Part shown: positions 14,883-23,700 of the stretch, piece by piece | Layout: each line of letters starts with the position of its first letter | Position numbering within the stretch: position 1 is the first letter of the stretch | NCBI GenBank assembly: GCA_035498555.1 | Contig: DATKAB010000131.1 | Location: 1-32,629 of the forward strand | DNA length: 32,629 nt | Direction of reading: 5' to 3' | DNA from: Candidatus Sulfotelmatobacter sp. | Lineage (GTDB): Bacteria; Eisenbacteria; RBG-16-71-46 | The notes under the pieces: generated by a model | What the model was told of the DNA's origin: nothing | Seen by the model: the letters and a program-made list of their open reading frames with translations, nothing else | Databases searched by the model: none | Program-made: the position numbers and the translations under genes

Positions 14883-16700
14883 ATGAAAACGATCGTCAAC
14901 GACTTCAGCATTCAGGTCGCCACCGTCAACGGCTCCGGCAGCCAGACGGCCAACACCGTGCTGCTTCGCGCCATCTTCCAGATGGGCATTCCGGTGAGCG
15001 GCAAGAATCTGTTCCCGTCCAACATCGCGGGCTTGCCGACCTGGTTCACGATCCGCGCCAGCCAGGACGGCTACATCGCGCGCCGGAAAGAGACCGACAT
15101 CACCGTGATCATGAATCCCGAGACCGCCGCCGACGACGCCGCGGCCGCGATCCCGGGCGGCGTGATCGTGCTCAACGACTCGATCAAGATTCCGCCGGTG
15201 CCCCCGGATCGCATCGTCTATTCGGTGCCGATGAGCAAGCTGATGGAGCCGATCACCAAGGACGTGAAGCTGCGCCGGCTGGTGGTCAACATGATCTACG
15301 TCGGCGTGCTCGCGCAGCTGATCGGCATCGAGGAGGCCGAGGTCGAGAAGGCGCTCGACGCCCAGCTCGGCCGCAAGCCCAAGGCCCTCGCGCTCAATCA
15401 TCAGGCGGTGCGCGCCGGCTTCGAATGGGCGGCGGACAATCTCGAGAAGCGCGATGCGTTCCTGCTCCAGCGCATGAACGCGAACGAGGGCAAGCTGCTG
15501 GTCGACGGCAACACCGCCGGCGCGCTCGGCGCGCTGTTCGGCGGCGTCACCGTCGTCACCTGGTATCCGATCACGCCGTCGTCGAGCCTGGTCGAATCGC
15601 TGATCGGCTTCCTCGAGCGCTATCGTCGCGACGAGCATGGCAAGGCGAGCTTCGCCGTGATCCAGGCCGAAGACGAGATCGCCGCCGTCGGCATGGTGAT
15701 GGGCGCCGGCTGGGCGGGCGCGCGCGCCATGACCTCGACTTCGGGCCCGGGCATCTCGCTGATGAGCGAATTCGCGGGCTACGGCTACTACGCCGAGATT
15801 CCCGGCGTGATCTGGGACATCCAGCGCGTCGGGCCGAGCACCGGGCTCCCGACGCGCACCGCGCAGGGCGACCTTTCATTCGTGGCGCGACTCTCGCACG
15901 GCGACACGCGCCATCCGGTCTTGCTGCCCTCGTCGGTCCGGGATTGCTTCGACTACGGGCTGATGGCGTTCGATCTGGCCGAGCGGCTGCAGACGCCGGT
16001 GTTCGTGCTGAGCGATCTCGATCTCGGCATGAACAACTGGATGAGCGAGCCGTTCGTCTACCCCGAGAAGCCGTGGGATCGCGGCAAGGTGCTCGATGAT
16101 CAGGCGCTCGAGCGCGTCGCGAAGTTCGAGCGCTATCGCGACGTGGACGGCGACGGCATTCCCTATCGGACGCTGCCGGGAGTGAAGAGCCAGAAGGGCA
16201 CCTACTTCACGCGCGGCTCGGGTCACGACGCGGCGGCGCGCTACAGCGAGAAACCCGAGGATTACGCCGGCAACATGGATCGGCTGCTCACCAAGTGGAA
16301 CACCGCCCGCACGCTGGTGCCGGCGCCGGTCATCGAGCACACCGAGGGCGCCGAGATCGGACTCATCGCCTACGGCTCGACGCACTGGGCGATGATCGAG
16401 GCGCGCGACCAGCTCGCCGCCGCGGGGGTGCGCACTTCCTACTGCCTGGTGCGGGCGCTGCCCTTCCACGCCGATCTCGCCAGGTTCATCGCGCGCTACC
16501 CGCGCATTTACGTGGTTGAGCAGAATCGAGACGCGCAGATGGCCGGCCTGATGCATCACGAGTATCCGGCCGAGGCCGCGAAGATCCGCTCGGTGCTCCA
16601 CTACGACGGCATGCCGATCGACGCGCGCTCGATCAGCGATGAGCTGTTGAAGCAGGAAGGCGCAGCCGAGCGCGTGATGGCGCAAGGAGCGGCGAGATGA
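14883..16700 (+). CDS. korA: 2-oxoacid:ferredoxin oxidoreductase, fused gamma-alpha subunit
   Basis: 605 residues from the ATG at 14883; an extension to a TTG at 14844 is possible but is not family-like. The first about 190 residues are the gamma domain (ATVNGSGSQTANTVLLRAIF). The rest is the alpha domain with the pyrimidine-binding region (TWYPITPSSSLVESL, SFAVIQAEDEIAAVGMVMGA, TSTSGPGISLMSEFAGYGYY). With KorB it forms the two-subunit enzyme that oxidatively decarboxylates a 2-oxoacid, probably 2-oxoglutarate, to the acyl-CoA and reduced ferredoxin. In reverse it fixes CO2 in the reductive TCA cycle. The Kor assignment rests on the fused architecture; other 2-oxoacids are possible. The stop overlaps korB (ATGA at 16697). 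Confidence 0.93.
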   Translation: MKTIVNDFSIQVATVNGSGSQTANTVLLRAIFQMGIPVSGKNLFPSNIAGLPTWFTIRASQDGYIARRKETDITVIMNPETAADDAAAAIPGGVIVLNDSIKIPPVPPDRIVYSVPMSKLMEPITKDVKLRRLVVNMIYVGVLAQLIGIEEAEVEKALDAQLGRKPKALALNHQAVRAGFEWAADNLEKRDAFLLQRMNANEGKLLVDGNTAGALGALFGGVTVVTWYPITPSSSLVESLIGFLERYRRDEHGKASFAVIQAEDEIAAVGMVMGAGWAGARAMTSTSGPGISLMSEFAGYGYYAEIPGVIWDIQRVGPSTGLPTRTAQGDLSFVARLSHGDTRHPVLLPSSVRDCFDYGLMAFDLAERLQTPVFVLSDLDLGMNNWMSEPFVYPEKPWDRGKVLDDQALERVAKFERYRDVDGDGIPYRTLPGVKSQKGTYFTRGSGHDAAARYSEKPEDYAGNMDRLLTKWNTARTLVPAPVIEHTEGAEIGLIAYGSTHWAMIEARDQLAAAGVRTSYCLVRALPFHADLARFIARYPRIYVVEQNRDAQMAGLMHHEYPAEAAKIRSVLHYDGMPIDARSISDELLKQEGAAERVMAQGAAR

Positions 16701-17788
16701 GCACCGAGACCACCAGGCCGGCCGGCGGCGCTCCCGCCAACACCAATCGCATCGGGCTCACGCGCGCCGACTACGACGGCAGCAAGACCACGCTCTGCCC
16801 GGGCTGCGGCCACAATGCCATCACCGGGGGCATCATCCAGGCGGCGTGGGAGGCGGGCCTCGAGCCGCATCGGGTGGCGAAGCTCTCGGGCATCGGCTGC
16901 TCGAGCAAGACGCCCGCCTATTTCCTCGGCCATTCGCACGGCTTCAACGCCGTCCACGGCCGCATGCCGAGCATCGCCACCGGCGTCCACGCCGCGAATC
17001 GAGAGTTGCTGCTGATCGGCGTCTCGGGGGACGGCGACACCGCCAGCATCGGCATGGGCCAGTTCGTCCACCTGGTGCGGCGCAACGTGCCAGTCGTGTA
17101 CATCGTCGAGAACAACGGCGTCTACGGGCTCACCAAGGGCCAGTTCTCGGCGACCGCCGACATCGGCAGCACGCAGAAGACCGGCAAGGCCAACGAGCTG
17201 ATGCCGATCGACCTGTGCGCGCTGGCGATCGAGCTGGGCTGCGGCTTCGTGGCGCGCTCGTTCTCGGGCGATCAGAAGCAGCTGCGGCCGCTGCTCAAGG
17301 CCGCATTCGCGCACCGGGGCACCGCGGTGCTCGACGTGATCAGCCCGTGCGTCACCTTCGCCGACCACGAGGGTTCGACCAAGAGCTACGCCGCCGTGAA
17401 AGAGCACGACGCGCCGCTCCACGACATCGAGTTCGTGCCCTACTTCGAGGACATCACGGTGGATTACGAGCCCGGCACCACGCGCGAGGTGACCATGCCG
17501 GACGGCTCGCAGATCTACTTGAAGAAGCTGACCGCGGACTACGACCCCACCAGCCGCGAGAACGCCCTGAGGGTGGTCCACGAGGCGCGGCGGGAGAACA
17601 AACTGATCACCGGGCTCCTGTTCGTGAGTCCCGAGGATCCGCCGTTCGACGCCGAACTCAAGCTGATGGACGAGCCGCTGGCATCGTTGTCGCTCGACCG
17701 CGTCCGCCCGCCGAAGCGGGTGCTGGACGAGATCATCGAGACGCTGCGCACCGGCAAGGGCGCGGCGTCCGCCGGCGGCGGGGGATGA
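16697..17788 (+). CDS. korB: 2-oxoacid:ferredoxin oxidoreductase, TPP-binding beta subunit
   Basis: 363 residues. Iron-sulfur ligands are visible as Cys34 and Cys37 (LCPGCGH), Cys68 (GIGCSSK) and Cys218 (ISPCVTF), the expected four for one [4Fe-4S] cluster. The thiamine-diphosphate motif begins GDGDTASIGM (111-120) and ends with ENN (138-140). It is the partner of KorA: TPP attacks the 2-oxoacid, and electrons leave through the cluster to ferredoxin. No delta ferredoxin subunit is encoded here, so a free ferredoxin must accept electrons; one lies at 19582-19791. A small membrane protein begins in its stop codon. Confidence 0.95.
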   Translation: MSTETTRPAGGAPANTNRIGLTRADYDGSKTTLCPGCGHNAITGGIIQAAWEAGLEPHRVAKLSGIGCSSKTPAYFLGHSHGFNAVHGRMPSIATGVHAANRELLLIGVSGDGDTASIGMGQFVHLVRRNVPVVYIVENNGVYGLTKGQFSATADIGSTQKTGKANELMPIDLCALAIELGCGFVARSFSGDQKQLRPLLKAAFAHRGTAVLDVISPCVTFADHEGSTKSYAAVKEHDAPLHDIEFVPYFEDITVDYEPGTTREVTMPDGSQIYLKKLTADYDPTSRENALRVVHEARRENKLITGLLFVSPEDPPFDAELKLMDEPLASLSLDRVRPPKRVLDEIIETLRTGKGAASAGGGG

Positions 17789-18186
17789 GCGAAGCGCCGA
17801 ACGCGGCCGGCGCGGGACCCGAATCCGCCGGCACTGCGGCGCCCGCTCGGCCACCCGCGCTCTCGATCCTGCTGCTGGTCTTCATGGTCGCCAACGCCGC
17901 ACAGCTCGCGGCCGGATTGCTTCGCCGCCGGCAGATGTTCCTCGACATCCCGCGCCTGACGCCGCTCGCCTACGCCGCGTGGCTCGCGGGGCCGGTCGCT
18001 GGCATCGCGGGGGCGATCGGCCTGTGGGCCTTCCGCCGCTGGGGCCTGATCGCGATCGCCCTCGGGTGGGCGATGGTGGCGGCGGTCGACCTGTGGCTCG
18101 GCGCCACGCCGCACGCCATCATCGCCACCGGCATGGTGTGGCTCATCATCCTGTTCAGCCGCTCGATTCGTGGGGCACTGCGCTAG
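17785..18186 (+). CDS. Small multi-helix membrane protein of unknown function
   Basis: 133 residues, ATG overlapping the korB stop (ATGA). A Pro/Ala-rich cytoplasmic start (1-25) precedes about four hydrophobic helices: near 26-46 (LSILLLVFMVANAAQLAAGL), 55-77, 80-103 and 108-125. It ends SRSIRGALR. No known family motif is visible. The overlap with korB indicates co-translation, but a link to the oxidoreductase is not shown. Its stop TAG is part of a TAGAAT -10-like element for the following remnant. Confidence 0.7.
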   Translation: MSEAPNAAGAGPESAGTAAPARPPALSILLLVFMVANAAQLAAGLLRRRQMFLDIPRLTPLAYAAWLAGPVAGIAGAIGLWAFRRWGLIAIALGWAMVAAVDLWLGATPHAIIATGMVWLIILFSRSIRGALR

Positions 18187-18189
18187 AAT
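18184..18189 (+). promoter_or_regulatory. Candidate -10 element TAGAAT
   Basis: TAGAAT matches TATAAT at five of six positions and lies 28 bases before the ATG at 18218, which has a good GGAGG site. No convincing -35 is seen. The same GCTAGA(A/T)TT core appears at 19982-19990 before the peptidase gene. Confidence 0.4.
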
Positions 18190-18217
18190 TTCTGCACCCA
18201 CCGCTTTCGGAGGCTCG

Positions 18218-18367
18218 ATGCACTTCAAGCAGTTCTACGGGGGCGGCCTCGCCCACGCGTCGTGCCTGATCGGCGATGCCGGCGTGGCGGCGGCGCACGA
18301 TGGCCTGGACGCGGCGCTGCAGGCGCATGCCGCGCGGGTGGGTGAAGCGGTTGCCGCGCGAGGCTGA
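18218..18367 (+). pseudogene. Truncated metallo-beta-lactamase-fold (persulfide dioxygenase-like) gene remnant
   Basis: The 49-codon frame begins MHFKQFYGGGLAHASCLIGD. This closely follows the N-terminus of MBL-fold persulfide dioxygenase/rhodanese-type hydrolases (typically MxFKQFYLxCLAHASYLIGD). The usual next element (AVVDPQRDVD) has become AAAHDGLDAAL, and the frame stops before any metal-binding HxHxDH motif, so no enzyme can be made. A ribosome site (GGAGG, 7 bases before the ATG) and a TAGAAT element remain. The frame overlaps the presumed start of the methyltransferase, so it may now act as a leader peptide for it. Confidence 0.6.
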
Positions 18368-19192
18368 GCCGGGACGCGTCCCCGCCGAGCGGCCGCCCAA
18401 ACCGGCCGACGCTGACGCCCATCGGCGCCACGTCGCGCGCCAGTTCGGCGAGAACGCCAGGGCCTATGCGGTGAGCCGCACGCACGCGGAAGGCGGCACT
18501 CGCGACCTGCTGCTCGAGCGCCTGCAGCCCGTCGCCGACGAGACGCTGCTCGACGTCGCTTGTGGCGCCGGCGGCATGACCCTGGCCGCCGCGCCGTTCG
18601 TGAAGCACGCGATCGCGCTCGATCTCTCGCGCGAGATGCTGGCGGCGGTGGCGCTGGGCGCGCGTCGTGCGAAGCTCGAAAACGTGACGCGGGTGCAGGG
18701 CGACGCACAGGAGCTGCCGTTGCGCGATCGTTCAGTCGAGCTGGTGACCGCGCGCATGGCGCCGCACCACTTCGCCGACCCCGCAACCGCGGTGCGCGAG
18801 ATGGCGCGCGTGCTGGCCCGGGGCGGGCGGCTCGGCGTCGCCGACGGCACCGTGCCCGACGAGCCCGCGCTCGATCAGTTCATCAACCGTGTCGACGTCC
18901 TTCATGACCCGACCACGGTGCGCAATTACTCGGCGCGCGAGTGGCGAGAATTCTTCGAGGGCGCGAGTCTGCGCGTGGATTCGGTGGAGGAGGAGGCGTT
19001 CGATCTGCCCGAGGGGCGGCTGCTCGGCGAGTGGGTGGCGCGTAGCTCGGGAGGAACGCCGGTGTTCGAAGAGATCCGGCGATTGCTGCTCAACGCCCCG
19101 AGCTCGATCCAGCGCGCGTTGCGCGTCCGCGCCGAGGGCGACGACGTCCGCTTCGATCTGCCCAAGATCGTGATCGTCGGAACGCGAGCGAC

Positions 19193-19196
<4 letters not shown>
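18327..19196 (+). CDS. Class I SAM-dependent methyltransferase (UbiE/YcgJ type)
   Basis: About 289 residues if begun at the ATG at 18327. ATG codons at 18276 and 18300 and a GTG at 18342 are alternatives; conserved sequence starts only near HRRHVARQFGENARAY. SAM motif I is LLDVACGAGGMTLAAA, motif II follows as AIALDLSREML, and the post-motifs ARMAPHHFADPATAVREMAR and ARGGRLGVADG are typical of UbiE/Methyltransf_11 enzymes. The substrate is unknown; quinone, lipid or small-molecule methylation are the common roles. Its first codons overlap the MBL remnant in another frame. It ends in a CTAG shared with the convergent ACT-domain gene. Confidence 0.85.
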
Positions 19197-19581
<385 letters not shown>

Positions 19582-19585
<4 letters not shown>

Positions 19586-19791
19586 GGGAAGATGAGATTG
19601 CCCTCGTCGTCGAGGATTTCGATCGCCTGACACGGGCACGTCTCGGCCGCCTCGATCAGTCGCTCCTCGGGCGCGGCCTCGGGGTCCAGCACCGTCACCT
19701 TCTGCTTGGAGTCGAGTGCGAAGACTTCGGGCGCGATCGCGACGCATTCGGCGTTGCCACAGCATTCCGTACGGCGGATGCGGATCTGCAT
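19582..19791 (-). CDS. Single-cluster ferredoxin with three canonical cysteines
   Basis: 69 residues from the ATG at 19791 (MQIRIRRTECCGNAECV). Ligands are Cys10, Cys16 and Cys52, the last in ETCPCQAIEI. The position that holds the fourth Cys in [4Fe-4S] ferredoxins (CxxC) is Asn13, while additional Cys11 and Cys54 sit beside the canonical ones. This is the layout of [3Fe-4S] or labile-ligand [4Fe-4S] ferredoxins often paired with P450s or FNRs. It is likely an electron carrier between KorAB and the FNR encoded at 11106; that link is inferred. It is the first gene of a two-gene minus-strand operon with the ACT protein. Confidence 0.9.
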
Positions 19792-19983
19792 GGAGAGAAT
19801 TCCCAGCGGTTGTCGAGTCGACGGCCGAATGAGCACCCGGAAGCGGTCGCGGCGGCTCGATCCGCCAGTGGAACACGATCCGCTCCTGCCGTCGAGTCAT
19901 CGGCACCTGAGCGCCGTTTCTGTGGCGCATTTCGCGGCGGGGTCGGACGGCAGGGCGGCTGGCGAGCCCCAAACGCGTTGCGC

Positions 19984-19989
19984 TAGATT
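19984..19989 (+). promoter_or_regulatory. Candidate -10 element TAGATT for the peptidase operon
   Basis: TAGATT lies 48 bases before the ATG at 20038, preceded by TTGCGC too close to serve as -35. The leader contains an AGGAG ribosome site just before the ATG. The hexamer is identical to the -10 of the atp promoter. Confidence 0.4.
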
Positions 19990-20037
19990 TCTTGCGCTCA
20001 CGCGAGATCCTCCCCCACAGCCGCCAGGAGTCCTCCC

Positions 20038-21405
20038 ATGGACCCGGTCACCCAGTACCTCGAGCAGCATCGCGACAAGTTCCTCGACTCGCTCAAAGCC
20101 GTCCTGCGCATCCCGAGTGTCAGCGCCCAGCCCGCGCACGCCGCCGACATGAAGCGCTGCGCCGAGCACGTTGCGCAGGATCTGCGCGCCGCCGGCATGA
20201 CCAGAGCCGAAGTCGTTCCCACCGCCGGGCACCCGCTGGTTTACGCGGAGTGGCTGGGTGCTCCCGGCGCTCCCACCGTGCTGCTCTACGGCCACTACGA
20301 CGTTCAGCCTCCCGAACCGCTCGAGCTGTGGAAGACGCCGCCGTTCGAGCCCACCCTGCGTGACGAGAAGCTCTACGCGCGCGGCGCGGTCGACGACAAG
20401 GGCCAGGTCTACATGCATCTGGCGGCGATCGAGGCGCACCTCAAGGCCCACGGCAGGCTGCCGGTCAATTTGAAGGTGGTGATCGAAGGGGAAGAGGAGA
20501 ACGGTGGCACCAGCCTGGACAAGTTCGTGCACGAGAAGCGCAAGATGCTCGACGCCGACGTGATCGTGGTGAGTGACACCGCGATGCTCGGGCCCGACCA
20601 GCCGGCGCTGACGTACGGCCTGCGCGGTATCCTCGCCGCACAGATCGAGGTGACCGGACCCGCCAAGGACCTCCACTCCGGCCACTTCGGCGGCGCCGTG
20701 ACCAATCCGCTGAACGCGTTGTGCGGGATCGTCGCGGCGCTCAAGGACGCCGAGCATCGCGTCACGGTGCCCGGGTTCTACGATCGCGTGCGGGCGCTGT
20801 CACCGGCGGAGCGCGAGCTCATGGACAAGGTTCCATTCGACGAGAAGGGTTTCCTGGCCGAGGCCGGAGCGCCGGCGGTGGGTGAGAAGGGCTTTTCGAC
20901 GCTCGAGCGCATCTCGGTGCGGCCGACGCTGGACCTGAACGGCATGTGGGGCGGCTACACCGGCGAAGGGAGCAAGACGGTGCTGCCGTCGTTCGCCGCC
21001 GCCAAGATCACCATGCGGCTGGTGCCGGATCAGAGCCCCACCGAGCTGTTCCCGCGCTTCAAGGGCTACGTCGAGAAGCTGGCGCCTGCGGGAGTGACGG
21101 TGAAGGTGATCGGCGGCCACGGCGCGATCCCGTTCCTCACCCCGCCCGATCATCCCATGCTCCAGTGCGCGCGCCGCGCCCTGGCCCGCGCATGGCCGAA
21201 GCCGCCGGTGATGATTCGTGAGGGCGGATCGATTCCGGTGATGGCGACCTTCCAGGAAACTCACGGTCTGCCCTGCATCCTGATGGGCTTTGGCCTGGAC
21301 GACGATCAGGTGCATTCGCCCAACGAGAAGTTCTCGCTGTCCTCGTACTTTGGCGGCATGAAGAGCGCGGCCTACCTCTACGAGGAGATCGCGAAGGGCG
21401 CCTGA
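20038..21405 (+). CDS. M20-family metallopeptidase (CNDP/dipeptidase type)
   Basis: 455 residues. Zinc-site motifs are in order: GHYDVQP (His86, Asp88), ARGAVDDKGQ with the bridging Asp, EGEEENGG with the catalytic and metal Glu, VVSDTAM, and a late HSPNEKF with the final His ligand. A dimerisation-domain segment, DLHSGHFGGAVTNPLNAL, is typical of carnosinase-like and acetylornithine deacetylase-like enzymes. There is no signal peptide, so it acts in the cytoplasm on dipeptides or N-acyl amino acids. The ribosome site is AGGAG. The next gene starts 2 bases after the stop, implying an operon. Confidence 0.95.
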   Translation: MDPVTQYLEQHRDKFLDSLKAVLRIPSVSAQPAHAADMKRCAEHVAQDLRAAGMTRAEVVPTAGHPLVYAEWLGAPGAPTVLLYGHYDVQPPEPLELWKTPPFEPTLRDEKLYARGAVDDKGQVYMHLAAIEAHLKAHGRLPVNLKVVIEGEEENGGTSLDKFVHEKRKMLDADVIVVSDTAMLGPDQPALTYGLRGILAAQIEVTGPAKDLHSGHFGGAVTNPLNALCGIVAALKDAEHRVTVPGFYDRVRALSPAERELMDKVPFDEKGFLAEAGAPAVGEKGFSTLERISVRPTLDLNGMWGGYTGEGSKTVLPSFAAAKITMRLVPDQSPTELFPRFKGYVEKLAPAGVTVKVIGGHGAIPFLTPPDHPMLQCARRALARAWPKPPVMIREGGSIPVMATFQETHGLPCILMGFGLDDDQVHSPNEKFSLSSYFGGMKSAAYLYEEIAKGA

Positions 21406-21407
21406 TC

Positions 21408-22883
21408 ATGCGGTCGCGAGCGCGGGCGGTCGGCTCCGGCGTTCGCCAGCGAGGGCGCGCAGCAGGCGCCTGCGCTCTGGCGCTGGCGGTTCTCGCGTCG
21501 ACCTGGGGGCAGACGCCGGCTGCCGCCGGGCCGTCGGATCACAAGTACCTGAGCGTGCGCGGGACCGTCGCCGACTCCGACGGCAATCCGCTTTCGGGCG
21601 TCGCGGTGGAGGCGAGCGGGACGCGCGAGGCGCGCGCGGTCACCGGGACCGACGGACGCTACCAGTTGTCGCTGGACCTGGGGACGCTCGCCACGTTGCG
21701 CGATCGCCCGGCCGCGATCTGGATTCGGGCGCGGCTCGAGGGCTGGCGGGTGCACGTGGCGGGCGGGGCCCCATCGCTCGCGATCGAGCTGTCGGTGAGC
21801 ACTAGCGGTTCCCAGCCGCAGATGGTGGCGCGCTCCAATTTCGGATTGATCGCCGACGCCATGCTCGATGCACTCGCCCCGGCCGGGGATCGCACCGCCT
21901 CGATTCAGGCGGTGTTCGTGGCCCAGCGCGGCGCAGCGGCCGACTCGACCGCGCCGCTGGCCGCCGAGCGCCGACTCGCCGTGCTCATCGAGCCGTGGCT
22001 GATGAAAGCGCCGGTGACGGCTGCGGAACCCGCCGCGCCCGGGCTGGCTGCACCCGTGAGGAAGTCCGCCGCGCCTTCGCCGTCCACCGCGGCGCGGGAT
22101 TCAGCCAGGCGCGCGCGCGATGCCGAGGAGCACCTGAAGAACGCGGCGGCCATCGCGGCGCGCGAGTCGGTGTGGATGGCGCAGCGCGCGGTCGCGCTCG
22201 CTCAGCGCATGCTGCAGGATTCGCTGCGCGCGGTGCGCGATGCCGCGGAAGACTCGGCGCGGCGGGGGCACGCGGCGCCGGCCGCGGCGGCCGCCGGCGC
22301 GAGCGCGAAGCCCGCGGCGCCGGTCAAGGCCGCACCGTCGTCGCAGAGCGCGAAGCCTTCGAAGACCTCCGCTTCACCGGTCGCGGCGGCCGCCTCGCCG
22401 GCTGCGAAGTCCGGCGCCGCCGATCATGACAAGCAAAGGAGCTCCGACCCCGCCAATGTGTTGCCGGTCCGGCCGCGCACCTCGTGGAGCGACTTCAGCG
22501 GTCTCACCCGCGTGCAGCCGGGTGGCGGCCGGCTCGACACGGTGGCGATCGATGTCGCCGGCATTCCGGTGACACCCGGCGGCGCCGAGTGCTCCTGTCG
22601 CGTCAAGGGCACCGTCGAGCTGGAGTTCCACCATCTGCTTTCGAGCCCGATGCGCGTCGAGGTGGCGATCATGGACGTGCCGGCGATGCGCGACACCGTT
22701 CAGCTGTTCATGGGCTCGCCGCGCGCATTCGACTTCCCGAATGTACCGTGTGGGCACCTCAGCATTCGGATCTCTGCGTTCTCGCAGCGGGAGTTCGAGG
22801 TCATCACGCCCGATCAAGTGGCGCCGTTCGAGTGTCGCGACGGCGGCCTGCGCCAGGTGCGCATCGTGATCGCGCCGAGGTAA
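21408..22883 (+). CDS. Secreted protein with carboxypeptidase-regulatory-like domain and Ala/Pro/Lys-rich middle
   Basis: 491 residues, with an N-terminal signal (hydrophobic ACALALAVLASTW, cleavage near AAAGP). Residues about 48-130 form a beta-sandwich of the carboxypeptidase-regulatory type (LSVRGTVADSDGNPLSGVAV, then GTDGRYQLSL). The middle (about 200-345) is low complexity: Ala, Ser, Pro and Lys with a charged helix. The C-terminal about 140 residues are compact, with four Cys (ECSCRVKG, VPCGHLSI, FECRDGG) that could form disulfides. The function is unknown; an envelope or surface role is likely. It is joined to the M20 peptidase gene by a 2-base gap. Confidence 0.75.
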   Translation: MRSRARAVGSGVRQRGRAAGACALALAVLASTWGQTPAAAGPSDHKYLSVRGTVADSDGNPLSGVAVEASGTREARAVTGTDGRYQLSLDLGTLATLRDRPAAIWIRARLEGWRVHVAGGAPSLAIELSVSTSGSQPQMVARSNFGLIADAMLDALAPAGDRTASIQAVFVAQRGAAADSTAPLAAERRLAVLIEPWLMKAPVTAAEPAAPGLAAPVRKSAAPSPSTAARDSARRARDAEEHLKNAAAIAARESVWMAQRAVALAQRMLQDSLRAVRDAAEDSARRGHAAPAAAAAGASAKPAAPVKAAPSSQSAKPSKTSASPVAAAASPAAKSGAADHDKQRSSDPANVLPVRPRTSWSDFSGLTRVQPGGGRLDTVAIDVAGIPVTPGGAECSCRVKGTVELEFHHLLSSPMRVEVAIMDVPAMRDTVQLFMGSPRAFDFPNVPCGHLSIRISAFSQREFEVITPDQVAPFECRDGGLRQVRIVIAPR

Positions 22884-22886
22884 GCT
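22881..22886 (+). promoter_or_regulatory. Candidate -10 of a near-leaderless promoter for the TylF-like gene
   Basis: TAAGCT lies 9 bases before the ATG at 22896 and includes the TAA stop of the preceding gene. The layout matches TAGGCT-N9-ATG at 6054. There is no Shine-Dalgarno sequence and no clear -35, so the call is weak alone and gains weight only from the repeated pattern. Confidence 0.3.
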
Positions 22887-22895
22887 GCCCGGCTC

Positions 22896-23591
22896 ATGGT
22901 CATCGATCAGCTCGCCGCCGCCATCTATCGCGCTTCGCCGGGCACTGCACCCGGCCTCGTGCTCAAGCGGCTGGGCATCGCCACGTCGCGGCGGCGCGAG
23001 GAGTTCTACACGCTCGAGCGCCTGACGCGCGAACTGAGAGCGCCGCGCGGCGCGGTCCTCGAATGCGGCGTCTATCGCGGCGCCACTCTGCTCGGAATGA
23101 CGCACATCCTGAATTGCCGGGGCATCAAGCCGCGCGTGTTCGGCCTGGACTCTTTCGAGGGCTTTCCCGAACCGACGCCGCAGGATGCTCAGGAGAGCGG
23201 CGCGATGCATCCCGACGTCCATGCGGGGGCGCTCGCCGACACCTCGTATCAGGCGCTCCTCGATCGGATCCGCCTGCTCCACTGGCAGGACCGGATCACC
23301 GTGATCAAGGGTTTCTTTGAGCGGACCCTGCCGGCGCTGGATCAGCAGCGATTCGACCTGGTTCACCTGGACTGCGATCTTTACTCGTCCTATCGAACTT
23401 GCCTCGAGTTCGTCTACCCGCGGATGCTGCCGAACTCCGTGATCGTGTTGGACGACTATAAGTTGCCCGCCAACGTCTACCCGGGCGCCGACCGTGCCGT
23501 GGACGAGTTCTTCGCCGACAAGCCCGAGAAACCCCAGCGCTTCGACCACCCCAAGGGGCTTCGGTCCTTCGTCAGGATTGCGGGGAACTAA
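22896..23591 (+). CDS. TylF/MycF-type O-methyltransferase family protein
   Basis: 231 residues. The SAM site is AVLECGVYRGATLLGM, followed by VFGLDSFEGFPEPTP, the family's second motif. Residues FDLVHLDCDLYSSYRTCLEF and SVIVLDDYKL supply the paired acidic residues that bind Mg2+ in TylF/MycF. These enzymes methylate hydroxyls of sugars in antibiotics and surface glycans. No other glycan or natural-product gene is nearby, so the acceptor is unknown. It is cytoplasmic, with no signal peptide. Confidence 0.88.
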   Translation: MVIDQLAAAIYRASPGTAPGLVLKRLGIATSRRREEFYTLERLTRELRAPRGAVLECGVYRGATLLGMTHILNCRGIKPRVFGLDSFEGFPEPTPQDAQESGAMHPDVHAGALADTSYQALLDRIRLLHWQDRITVIKGFFERTLPALDQQRFDLVHLDCDLYSSYRTCLEFVYPRMLPNSVIVLDDYKLPANVYPGADRAVDEFFADKPEKPQRFDHPKGLRSFVRIAGN

Positions 23592-23700
23592 CATCCCCCA
23601 GATGTCACACTTTTCGGGTATCCGGCGCCGCCGGGTTCGTGAATAATTCCCTGAGGGTCCCGAGGTTCAATCGACCAACCTGCCCAGGGAGACCGTCCCC

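Noticed and set aside
23581-23700. Terminator after the TylF-like gene (GGGGA/TCCCC)
   Set aside because: The stem is only 5 bp with an 8-base loop and no T-tract; too weak to call.
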